DNA of 12,655 bases. It comes from Gammaproteobacteria bacterium. Lineage in GTDB: Bacteria; Pseudomonadota; Gammaproteobacteria; Pseudomonadales; UBA7434. A program made the position numbers and the translations under genes. Below the pieces are notes generated by a model. The model ran no database searches and was not told the DNA's origin. It saw only the letters and a program-made list of their open reading frames with translations. The stretch is from assembly GCA_024280785.1 (NCBI GenBank), contig JAJRPK010000055.1, forward strand, positions 1-12,655, read 5' to 3'. Below, one piece after another: positions 6,089 through 12,655 of this stretch (position 1 is its first letter; every line of letters begins with the position of its first letter).

Positions 6089-7096
6089 ATGTACCTTGAT
6101 TTTTTTGGTTTACATGAAAAACCTTTTTCTATAGCGCCTGATCCGCGCTATTTATATATGACCGACCAACACAAAGAGGCGCTGGCGCACTTACTCTATG
6201 GCATAGGTGACGAAGGTGGCTTTGTTTTACTAACAGGTGAAATAGGTACAGGAAAAACAACGGTATGCCGCAGTCTGCTTAATCAGCTTCCGGATAACGT
6301 TGATATAGCCTTTATCGTTAACCCCCGACTATCGGCAAATGAATTACTTGAATCTATCTGCGATGAATTTTCTATAGATTACTCAAATTTCAGTTCGGTA
6401 AAAATATTAATTGATAAAATCAACCAATTTTTGTTGCAAGCTTATGCCTCTGGTCGCAATACGATCTTAATCGTAGATGAGGCGCAAAATTTAGCCGATG
6501 AAGTACTTGAACAGTTAAGATTACTAACAAATTTAGAAACCAGGGAGAAGAAACTGTTGCAGTTGATTTTGCTAGGTCAGCCTGAGCTCAATGATAAACT
6601 AGCCCAACAAAACTTAATTCAGCTGGCACAAAGAATAACAGCTCGCTTTCACTTAAAACCACTAACGGCAGCCGAAACTGAATCCTACATTAAACACCGA
6701 TTGCACGTTGCGGGCTTCAGAGGAGAACTTTTTTCGCGGGCGGCATTAAAGCAAGTCTACGTAAAAAGTCGTGGTGTGCCTCGGTTGGTAAATGTAATCT
6801 GTGACCGAGCCATGCTGGGCGCTTACATTCACGAACAGACATTAATTGAGTACCCCCTTGTATTAGAGGCATGTGACGAAGTGTTAGGGATTTCCACTGG
6901 AGGAGGTGTTGCATGGTTATACGGACAGGATGCTAAGCGCACCTTCTTTATCATCCTGATTGGCTTACTCTTAATGGCTGGCTTGTACATCTCGATCTCT
7001 ACCGATCTTTTCCAGTCATTTTTTGATTTGTTTCGACAAAGCAAAACGACCAGTGTTGCTAGTGCCAGTGATCTGCTGTCGTTAATAACAGGCTAA
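6089..7096 (+). CDS. gspA: ExeA/GspA-type AAA ATPase, short form without peptidoglycan-binding domain
   Basis: ExeA/GspA proteins are inner-membrane AAA ATPases that, with GspB, help the secretin GspD assemble through the cell wall. The 335-residue product starts MYLDFFGLHEKPFSIAPDPRY, the family signature. It has a Walker A at 50-57 (GEIGTGKT), Walker B at 126-131 (ILIVDE, followed by AQN) and a sensor-like LLGQPEL at 161-167. The LAQRITARFHLKPL segment and a C-terminal helical lid (SRGVPRLVNVICDRAML, 227-243) complete the ATPase. A transmembrane helix spans about 285-304, followed by only about 30 residues. Classical ExeA (around 550 residues) carries a periplasmic peptidoglycan-binding domain there; this protein ends without it, and no frameshifted remnant is visible before the next start. 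The gene sits between gspM and a gspB-like gene, which supports the GspA role over a generic ATPase. Confidence 0.85.
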   Translation: MYLDFFGLHEKPFSIAPDPRYLYMTDQHKEALAHLLYGIGDEGGFVLLTGEIGTGKTTVCRSLLNQLPDNVDIAFIVNPRLSANELLESICDEFSIDYSNFSSVKILIDKINQFLLQAYASGRNTILIVDEAQNLADEVLEQLRLLTNLETREKKLLQLILLGQPELNDKLAQQNLIQLAQRITARFHLKPLTAAETESYIKHRLHVAGFRGELFSRAALKQVYVKSRGVPRLVNVICDRAMLGAYIHEQTLIEYPLVLEACDEVLGISTGGGVAWLYGQDAKRTFFIILIGLLLMAGLYISISTDLFQSFFDLFRQSKTTSVASASDLLSLITG

Positions 7097-7103
7097 TTAA
7101 CTC

Positions 7104-7730
7104 ATGTCCTTTATTCTCGATGCTATAAAAAAATCTGAAAATGAGCGAAAACGTAGCAAGCAAGCCGACGTGCACTCGCTGCAAAACAGCGCGTCGTCTT
7201 ATCGTGAAACAGGCGGCAGTAAAAAGCGGTGGCTTTTATTACTGACTGCTATTGGGATTATTTCTTTAGTTATTTGGTGGGCTTGGCCGCAAGTGTCAGA
7301 AAAATTTGTTGATTTCCTAGAGTCTCGCTATTCGGGAAAAGAAAGCAGTCAACAAAATTCACAAAACACTGCAGAAACCGCAACTGACGTACAATCCTTT
7401 CCGAGTAATAAAACGTTTTCTCAGGAGCAATATTTAACGAAAAATCAGCAATCAAATTTTCTTGTCGATGATGAGTTGCCTCCCCGGCATCAGATTCAAG
7501 ATTTATGGCAGTTGCCTGCTGACTTTCAAAGTCTTGTACCCAAAATGGATTTTTCGTTTCACGTTTTTAGCCGAGATCCTGGCAAAAGAACCATTATTAT
7601 CAACGGTAGACGAGTTAGAGAAGGTCAAATGATCGCCAGCGGTTTACGCTTACGGGTTATCACTGAGACGGGGTTGATTCTGTATTATCAAGGTCAATTT
7701 TTTCATATTGATGTCGTCGAGCAGTGGTAG
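7104..7730 (+). CDS. gspB: GspB-type T2SS accessory protein
   Basis: GspB/ExeB works with GspA to place the secretin in the outer membrane. The 208-residue product begins MSFILDAIKKSENERKR, the typical cytoplasmic start of GspB proteins. One transmembrane helix follows at about 43-61 (WLLLLTAIGIISLVIWWAW). A low-complexity periplasmic linker rich in Ser, Gln and Asn covers about 75-120. The C-terminal domain (about 150-206) contains HVFSRDPGKRTIIINGRRVREGQ and ends LILYYQGQFFHIDV in separate strands, which matches the T2SSB domain. The start lies 7 bases after the gspA-like stop, so the two are surely cotranscribed. No other gene is seen in the 115 bases after its stop; that gap holds two imperfect copies of ggagttaatg, 16 bases apart. 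Confidence 0.87.
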   Translation: MSFILDAIKKSENERKRSKQADVHSLQNSASSYRETGGSKKRWLLLLTAIGIISLVIWWAWPQVSEKFVDFLESRYSGKESSQQNSQNTAETATDVQSFPSNKTFSQEQYLTKNQQSNFLVDDELPPRHQIQDLWQLPADFQSLVPKMDFSFHVFSRDPGKRTIIINGRRVREGQMIASGLRLRVITETGLILYYQGQFFHIDVVEQW

Positions 7731-7845
7731 CTTTAAAATATTACTGGTGGATTTGAGTCTTTCGCTAAACGGGATGCTAAGCAAATGTGCTATGGAGTTA
7801 TTGCGTCACGGAGTTAATGAATAGTCGTCAGGTATTATTTAATTT

Positions 7846-10710
7846 ATGTCATATTTGTTCAATGCATCAAACTTTGTCAATAAGCAGACAGAGGAACAGC
7901 TTGCGCTTGCATTAGATAAGCAGGCCACGTTTCTAACGCCAAACACTCGTTTGGCAGCCCACTTAAATAAAATAATCGATACACTGTCAGCTAATCGTGT
8001 AAAAAATGCTGAGGTATGTTGGCCGTCGATAAATATTTTACCCTTTGATGCATGGGCAATGTCAATATGGAACGCAAGATTACTTCGTGGTGAGCTACCC
8101 GCTAAACTGGTTCTCAGCTCAAGTCAAGATATCCAATATTGGGAACAAGTCATTTCGGAGTCTACTTACGGGCAATCATTATTATCTTTATCTTCAACGG
8201 CAAAACTTGCTCAGCAAGGATATCAGTTGTTACGGCAATGGCAGATTGACATTGAAGAACAGGCTTTTGATTTTTCTAGTTCCTTAGATAGCGAAGCTTT
8301 TTATCACTGGATTAACGCTTATGAAGAAAGTTTGTCGGCAACGGAACATATTGCTTTTGTCGACGCACAAACTCATTTGCTCAGTTTAGACTTGGAAGAC
8401 GATATGCCTCCGATAATCATGGTGGGCTTTCAATCTCCAAGTCCACTGCAAATTGAACTGGCTAAAAATTTATCTTCTAAAAGCCATAAAGTCACTCAGT
8501 TGTATTTAAAACGTAAAAATGAACAGACATCAATAATTTCCTGTGTCGACTTTCCCGATGAACTAATTGCTGCTTCTCGTTGGGCGAAGCTACGCTCTGC
8601 AGAAGACCCTTCGGCAAATATAGCGGTTGTTATTCAAAATTTGGCGCAGAACAAGCTAGCGACAGAGCGCGTTTTCCAGCAATATTTTGATGAAGATGCT
8701 CTCAACACAGGTGGAATCAGTTCGGCTGGTGCTTTCAATATTTCTGCGGGAACCCCGCTTTCAGAAACGGCCACTGTGAGTATTGCACTTAGTCTTATCG
8801 AAACAATGGTTGCGCCCTTAGCCATTGATCGATGGTCATTTTTATTATGCTCCGCTTATCTTGGCGACGAATCTATTGATTTAGAGTTTCGTCGCGCGCT
8901 AATTTCGAGTTGTCATTCTGCCGGTAACGCAGAGTTTACGTTAACGCAAATTGCTCGCTTATTTGAATGGGACAAGCCAAATTTCAAAACATTTGTCAAT
9001 ATTGGCGCGAAGGGAAATGAACATCCCTTTCAGATACGATTGAATCAATGCGTCAATCGGTCTCGATCGCTTCGTCGCAGGACTAAAGAAAAGTCGACAC
9101 AATATCCCTCTCAGTGGATTGCAGAGATTCAAGCGGTATTAGAAGACTTTGGTTGGCCGGGAAATCGGACTTTGAATAGCGATGAGTACCAGCAGTGTCA
9201 ACGTTTTAGTGCTTGCTGCGATAGTTTTTCTTCGCTCGACGCGGTTGTGGGTAATGTTGGTTTGTCTCAAGCTATTCGTTTGTTTAAAAGTCATTGCCAC
9301 GATTCGACTTATCATCGTGAGACGACTGACGATGCGGGAAAAGGGAATATAGTACAGGTGTTAGGTTCCTTAGAGGCCAGTGGCCAGACATTTGATTACC
9401 TATGGCTGGTTGGAATGTCCGAACGACAATGGCCTCAGCCACCCAAGACACATCCATTAATTCCTCGATCACTGCAAATAGAAAATAACATGCCGTCTGC
9501 TTCCAGTGAACAAGAGTTTGTTTATGCCGGAGCATTAACCGAAGCCTATCTAAATAGTGCTAAGAATATTGTCGTAAGTTATCCGTCTGTTATCGATGAA
9601 ATTCCGGTTCATCTTTCACCTCTAGTTAACAGCTTAATAAATGACAGCTCTTTAGTAGAAATGCCGCGCGAGACTTATAACGGAGTGGAAGGTTCTTCTC
9701 TTGAACCTATGAACGATAGCCCCCTCGAACATGTCGCAGATCACTTTGGTCTAAGTTATCCAGACGCGCAACAAGAGGAAGTAAATTCCGTGTTGAAGGG
9801 TGGCGCCTCGATGTTGAAAGATCAAGCAGAAAACCCATTTAAAGCGTATATAAAATGGCGCTTAGGGATTCGAGCATTAGGTCCAATTGTGACTGGGGTT
9901 TCTCCGCTAGAACGAGGAAATACAACTCACGCCGCGCTGGAATATATTTGGCAGGCATTAGGCGGCTCCGCGAGTTTACATGACTGCACCGATGCGCAAT
10001 TACTAACATTAGTGATTGAGTCTATTGAGTCGACGTTTGATAAAATAATATCGCGTCGGTTTGAAAGCATACCTAGCCGCTTGTTAGCGTTAGAGAAACA
10101 GCGTTTGCAAACTACGCTGGAAACATGGTTGTCACTTGAAAAACAGCGACCTGATTTTCTGATTAAATCTTTAGAGGAAAGTCTGGATGTTCAATTAGAA
10201 GGTTATACCATCCATTTACGCATTGATAGAATGGATCGATTAACTGATGACAGTTTGCTATTGCTTGATTACAAAACAGGCCTAACTAAACCTTCTGGCT
10301 GGTGGGATGATCGAATAAGTGATCCACAGCTACCGCTATATCTTTATGCGCTACGACAATTACTGGCATTAGACAACAAAGGAAGCGGGGCGCTGTATGT
10401 TCCCGGTAGCCTTGGATTTGCCAGTTTAAAGTCAGGCCAAATTGCTATTGATGGAATCGCTGAAGATGAGTCTGTTGCATTAGATATCAAAGGGATAACG
10501 ACAATCAGCAAACGGCGCAACCATAATCGAGTTGACTGGGCAGATTTAGAAAACCACTGGAATAAAGGCTTAGCTTCTTTGATGCGTGAAATATTACAAG
10601 GCTACGCAGCAGTGGATACGCTACGCACTAAATCAGTGGATACAGAACTCGAAGCGATTATGCGATTGAGGGTTTCTGAGACTACATCAACTTTAAACGA
10701 GCTAGGGTAG
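7846..10710 (+). CDS. AddB-like DNA-repair protein with PD-(D/E)XK nuclease domain
   Basis: The 954-residue product resembles the family of probable DNA-repair proteins related to AddB (TIGR03623 type), which pair with a UvrD-like helicase to process double-strand breaks. The N-terminus has FLTPNTRLAAHL (about 29-40), where AddB proper has a Walker A; there is no Walker A here. The middle region (about 180-600) is the inactivated-helicase part, including SLEASGQTFDYLWLVGMSERQWP in two blocks. The C-terminal RecB-type nuclease is complete: His695 in GNTTH, Asp794 in LRIDRMD, Asp808 and Lys810 in LLDYKTG, and Q828-LPLY. The cysteines that hold the iron-sulfur cluster in AddB nucleases are absent: Asn663 stands in the NPFKAY position and there is no Cys near the C-terminus. 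No strong ribosome binding site precedes the ATG. The next gene starts 7 bases after the stop. Confidence 0.88.
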   Translation: MSYLFNASNFVNKQTEEQLALALDKQATFLTPNTRLAAHLNKIIDTLSANRVKNAEVCWPSINILPFDAWAMSIWNARLLRGELPAKLVLSSSQDIQYWEQVISESTYGQSLLSLSSTAKLAQQGYQLLRQWQIDIEEQAFDFSSSLDSEAFYHWINAYEESLSATEHIAFVDAQTHLLSLDLEDDMPPIIMVGFQSPSPLQIELAKNLSSKSHKVTQLYLKRKNEQTSIISCVDFPDELIAASRWAKLRSAEDPSANIAVVIQNLAQNKLATERVFQQYFDEDALNTGGISSAGAFNISAGTPLSETATVSIALSLIETMVAPLAIDRWSFLLCSAYLGDESIDLEFRRALISSCHSAGNAEFTLTQIARLFEWDKPNFKTFVNIGAKGNEHPFQIRLNQCVNRSRSLRRRTKEKSTQYPSQWIAEIQAVLEDFGWPGNRTLNSDEYQQCQRFSACCDSFSSLDAVVGNVGLSQAIRLFKSHCHDSTYHRETTDDAGKGNIVQVLGSLEASGQTFDYLWLVGMSERQWPQPPKTHPLIPRSLQIENNMPSASSEQEFVYAGALTEAYLNSAKNIVVSYPSVIDEIPVHLSPLVNSLINDSSLVEMPRETYNGVEGSSLEPMNDSPLEHVADHFGLSYPDAQQEEVNSVLKGGASMLKDQAENPFKAYIKWRLGIRALGPIVTGVSPLERGNTTHAALEYIWQALGGSASLHDCTDAQLLTLVIESIESTFDKIISRRFESIPSRLLALEKQRLQTTLETWLSLEKQRPDFLIKSLEESLDVQLEGYTIHLRIDRMDRLTDDSLLLLDYKTGLTKPSGWWDDRISDPQLPLYLYALRQLLALDNKGSGALYVPGSLGFASLKSGQIAIDGIAEDESVALDIKGITTISKRRNHNRVDWADLENHWNKGLASLMREILQGYAAVDTLRTKSVDTELEAIMRLRVSETTSTLNELG

Positions 10711-10717
10711 TGGTTTG

Positions 10718-12655
10718 GTGAGTAATAAAAAATCAGCGATAGTAGATAATGATCAACGGTTAGCAGCGTTAGAAGTTGACCAGTCTATCTGTGTTACGGC
10801 GCCCGCAGGGTCTGGAAAAACAGAGCTATTAATACAGCGATTCTTAAAGTTGCTTGCGAATGTAGAGCAGCCGGAACACATCTTGGCGGTCACTTTTACG
10901 CGCAAAGCCGCAGCGGAAATGCGTGAGAGAATAGTCAAAGCATTACATTTGGGTGCGCAGCCTAACGCCCCGGAAGAAGCGCACAAAAAATTGACTTGGG
11001 AGCTTGCTCGTGCAACCCTTGCGACCGATAAGGCCAAGCACTGGCAGTTGCTCCAAAACCCCACCCGGTTACGGCTTCAAACTATTGATAGTTTATGCCA
11101 GAGCATCGCTGGCGATCAGCCAGTGCTAAGCCAACTTGGTTCTCGACTAAGCCCCGTTGATAACGCTGCTGCACTTTACGAGCAAGCGGTGAATGAATTT
11201 TTGACCGAGCTTGAAGACAATAGCTCAACCAGCGAAGTGATTAGTAGAGTATTACTCCATTTGGACAATAATGTTTTACGCCTGAAGAATTTGCTGATGA
11301 CAATGTTACCGTTGAGAGATCAGTGGCTGGGGCATGCTGCTCAATATCGGGAAGATGAAGATACTCGTGACGCTCTGGAAACGACCTTACGGCAGTGGAT
11401 TGAACAGGAGTTGCAAGAGTTATTTAATGCATTGACACCGGTGGCGAGTGAACTTGCTATTTGTGCTGACATTGCTGCTCAGCAGTTACAACAAACGCCC
11501 TCAGATAAGGCCATGATAGTCATAGGCAAACTATTAGGAATAACGCAGCTGCCGGAAGCTCTTCATGACTATCACGAACAGTGGCTAGGACTACTTCAAC
11601 TCTTGTGTACTAAAGAAGGTAGTCTTCGAAAAAGATTAGACAAGCATCAAGGTTTTCCTGCAAAGTCTTCAACCAAAGATAAACAGTTATCCGCAGAGTA
11701 CGATGCTCGTAAGCAACGCACGATGTCGCTAATCCGTCAGATTGCCGAGATACCAGAAGCCGTGGCTAGCCTTAAGTTGGTCACATCATTGCCTATTCGT
11801 GGATACGAGCAGCGGCACTGGGATATCCTTGAGCCACTAACACAGTGTCTGGTTCGTGCCTGTGCACATTTGCGTTTAGTATTTGGCAGAGCTGGAGAGT
11901 GTGACTATAACGAAATTACTTCGTCGGCATTAAGGGCATTATCAGCAGACGACCTTGATAGTTTGTCAGATACAAGCTTTAAGTGGGACCAAAGCTTACA
12001 GCATATATTAGTTGATGAATTTCAAGATACCTCCGTTTCTCAATTCAAATTAATAAAAGCTTTAACTTCTGAGTGGCAACAAAGCAATTTAAATAACCCT
12101 GAATCGCCACGCACTTTATTTATTGTTGGCGATGGTATGCAATCTATCTACGGCTTTCGGGCCGCCAAGGTAGGACTATTTCTCACGGCACGAGAACAGG
12201 GAGTGGGCGATTTACCGCTACGCTCCGTTGAACTCATACAAAACTTTCGCTCAACTCCTGCGGTGGTGGAATGGAACAATCGACATTTTTCAAAGGCGTT
12301 TCCCCAAGCTACAGATATTTCCCGTGGGGCGGTACCGTATTATCCATCTATTGGTTTAGCTACGGCAGACAATACAGATCCACCTGCAGACTTTTCGAAG
12401 CCCCTCGTTATTGCTTGTGTAGAGGAAAGCAGTCGTCAGTGTGAGTCGGAGCAAGTCGTTTTCGCGATATCCCGGATGCAAGAAAATAATCCTCAAGCTG
12501 AGGTGGCAATATTGGTCCGTTATAGGAGCCATTTGCGTGAAATATTGCCAGCACTCGATGATGCCAAGATTGCGTGGCAGGGTGTAGATATCGATCCGCT
12601 TAAAATTCGTGAAGTGGTTATCGATTGTTTTTCTCTTACTCGGGCATTCATCAAT
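10718..12655 (+). CDS. UvrD/AddA-like ATP-dependent helicase (3' end beyond the window)
   Basis: The frame is open for 646 codons from a GTG at 10718 to the right edge. It is a superfamily 1A helicase of the UvrD/RecB/AddA type. Motifs in order: Q-motif Gln13; Walker A APAGSGKT (28-35); motif Ia AVTFTRKAAAEMR (57-69); motif Ib TIDSLC (122-127); motif II ILVDEFQDTS (430-439); motif III GDGMQSIYGFR (471-481); motif IV NFRS (509-512). The end of the visible part (DPLKIREVV) begins the second helicase domain. An in-frame TAG at 10703-10705 limits the start. GTG is preferred because AGGG (10704-10707) is 10 bases upstream; TTG at 10715 is the only other choice. The gene follows the AddB-like gene by 7 bases, so the two products probably form one complex. 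Whether the protein ends in its own nuclease domain cannot be seen. Confidence 0.93.
   Translation, partial: MSNKKSAIVDNDQRLAALEVDQSICVTAPAGSGKTELLIQRFLKLLANVEQPEHILAVTFTRKAAAEMRERIVKALHLGAQPNAPEEAHKKLTWELARATLATDKAKHWQLLQNPTRLRLQTIDSLCQSIAGDQPVLSQLGSRLSPVDNAAALYEQAVNEFLTELEDNSSTSEVISRVLLHLDNNVLRLKNLLMTMLPLRDQWLGHAAQYREDEDTRDALETTLRQWIEQELQELFNALTPVASELAICADIAAQQLQQTPSDKAMIVIGKLLGITQLPEALHDYHEQWLGLLQLLCTKEGSLRKRLDKHQGFPAKSSTKDKQLSAEYDARKQRTMSLIRQIAEIPEAVASLKLVTSLPIRGYEQRHWDILEPLTQCLVRACAHLRLVFGRAGECDYNEITSSALRALSADDLDSLSDTSFKWDQSLQHILVDEFQDTSVSQFKLIKALTSEWQQSNLNNPESPRTLFIVGDGMQSIYGFRAAKVGLFLTAREQGVGDLPLRSVELIQNFRSTPAVVEWNNRHFSKAFPQATDISRGAVPYYPSIGLATADNTDPPADFSKPLVIACVEESSRQCESEQVVFAISRMQENNPQAEVAILVRYRSHLREILPALDDAKIAWQGVDIDPLKIREVVIDCFSLTRAFIN

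Noticed and set aside
7740..7845. Promoter for the AddB-like gene
   Set aside because: TTGAGT and TTGCGT were seen, but no matching -10 box at a suitable distance.
7817..7915. Possible 32-residue leader peptide with GGAG just before its ATG, overlapping the AddB-like start
   Set aside because: The GGAG is only 3 bases from the ATG, too close, and the peptide has no recognisable features.
8045..8287. Open frame of 80 codons in a second + frame
   Set aside because: It is nested in the AddB-like gene with no ribosome binding site or domain.
10753..11064. Antisense open frame of 103 codons
   Set aside because: It is opposite the start of the helicase gene, whose Walker A and motif Ia are encoded on the + strand here.

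Overview
All genes in this window are read on the + strand. They form two blocks: the second half of a type II secretion system (T2SS, general secretory pathway) operon, and a two-gene DNA-repair module resembling the AddB/AddA (RecB-family) helicase-nuclease. Gene content, moderate GC (low-to-mid 40s by eye) and the GspA/GspB pair suggest a free-living, probably marine or aquatic, gammaproteobacterium. That placement is inference; there is no rRNA or marker gene to fix it.

T2SS block (1-7730). The window opens in the last 60 codons of gspF, the inner-membrane platform protein. The five pseudopilins follow in canonical order: gspG, gspH, gspI, gspJ and gspK, each with a type III (prepilin) signal. 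Then come gspL and gspM, which link the cytoplasmic ATPase GspE to the pseudopilus in the inner membrane. No gspN follows gspM. Instead there is an ExeA/GspA-type AAA ATPase with a transmembrane segment but no C-terminal peptidoglycan-binding domain, and 7 bases after it a GspB-type protein with the usual start (MSFILDAIKKSE) and a C-terminal T2SSB-like domain. GspA/GspB proteins help insert the outer-membrane secretin GspD. gspC, gspD and gspE, if present, lie to the left.

DNA-repair block (7846-12655). A 954-residue AddB-like protein with a complete C-terminal PD-(D/E)XK nuclease signature is followed after 7 bases by a UvrD/AddA-like helicase. The helicase starts with GTG and runs off the right edge after 646 codons. 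The AddB-like protein keeps the nuclease residues but lacks the cysteines expected for the iron-sulfur cluster of AddB-type nucleases.

Non-coding DNA. Gaps are short (at most 115 bases). The gap before gspG holds a degenerate 16-bp direct repeat (213-284). The gap before gspH holds three copies of an 18-19-bp repeat (777-830), each carrying TAGATG, which blurs the gspH start. A perfect 14-bp palindrome lies before the gspA-like gene. I saw no tRNA, rRNA, CRISPR array, insertion sequence or convincing terminator. The most unusual points are the repeat-filled junctions, the acidic insertion in GspH, the truncated GspA and the cysteine-free AddB-like nuclease.
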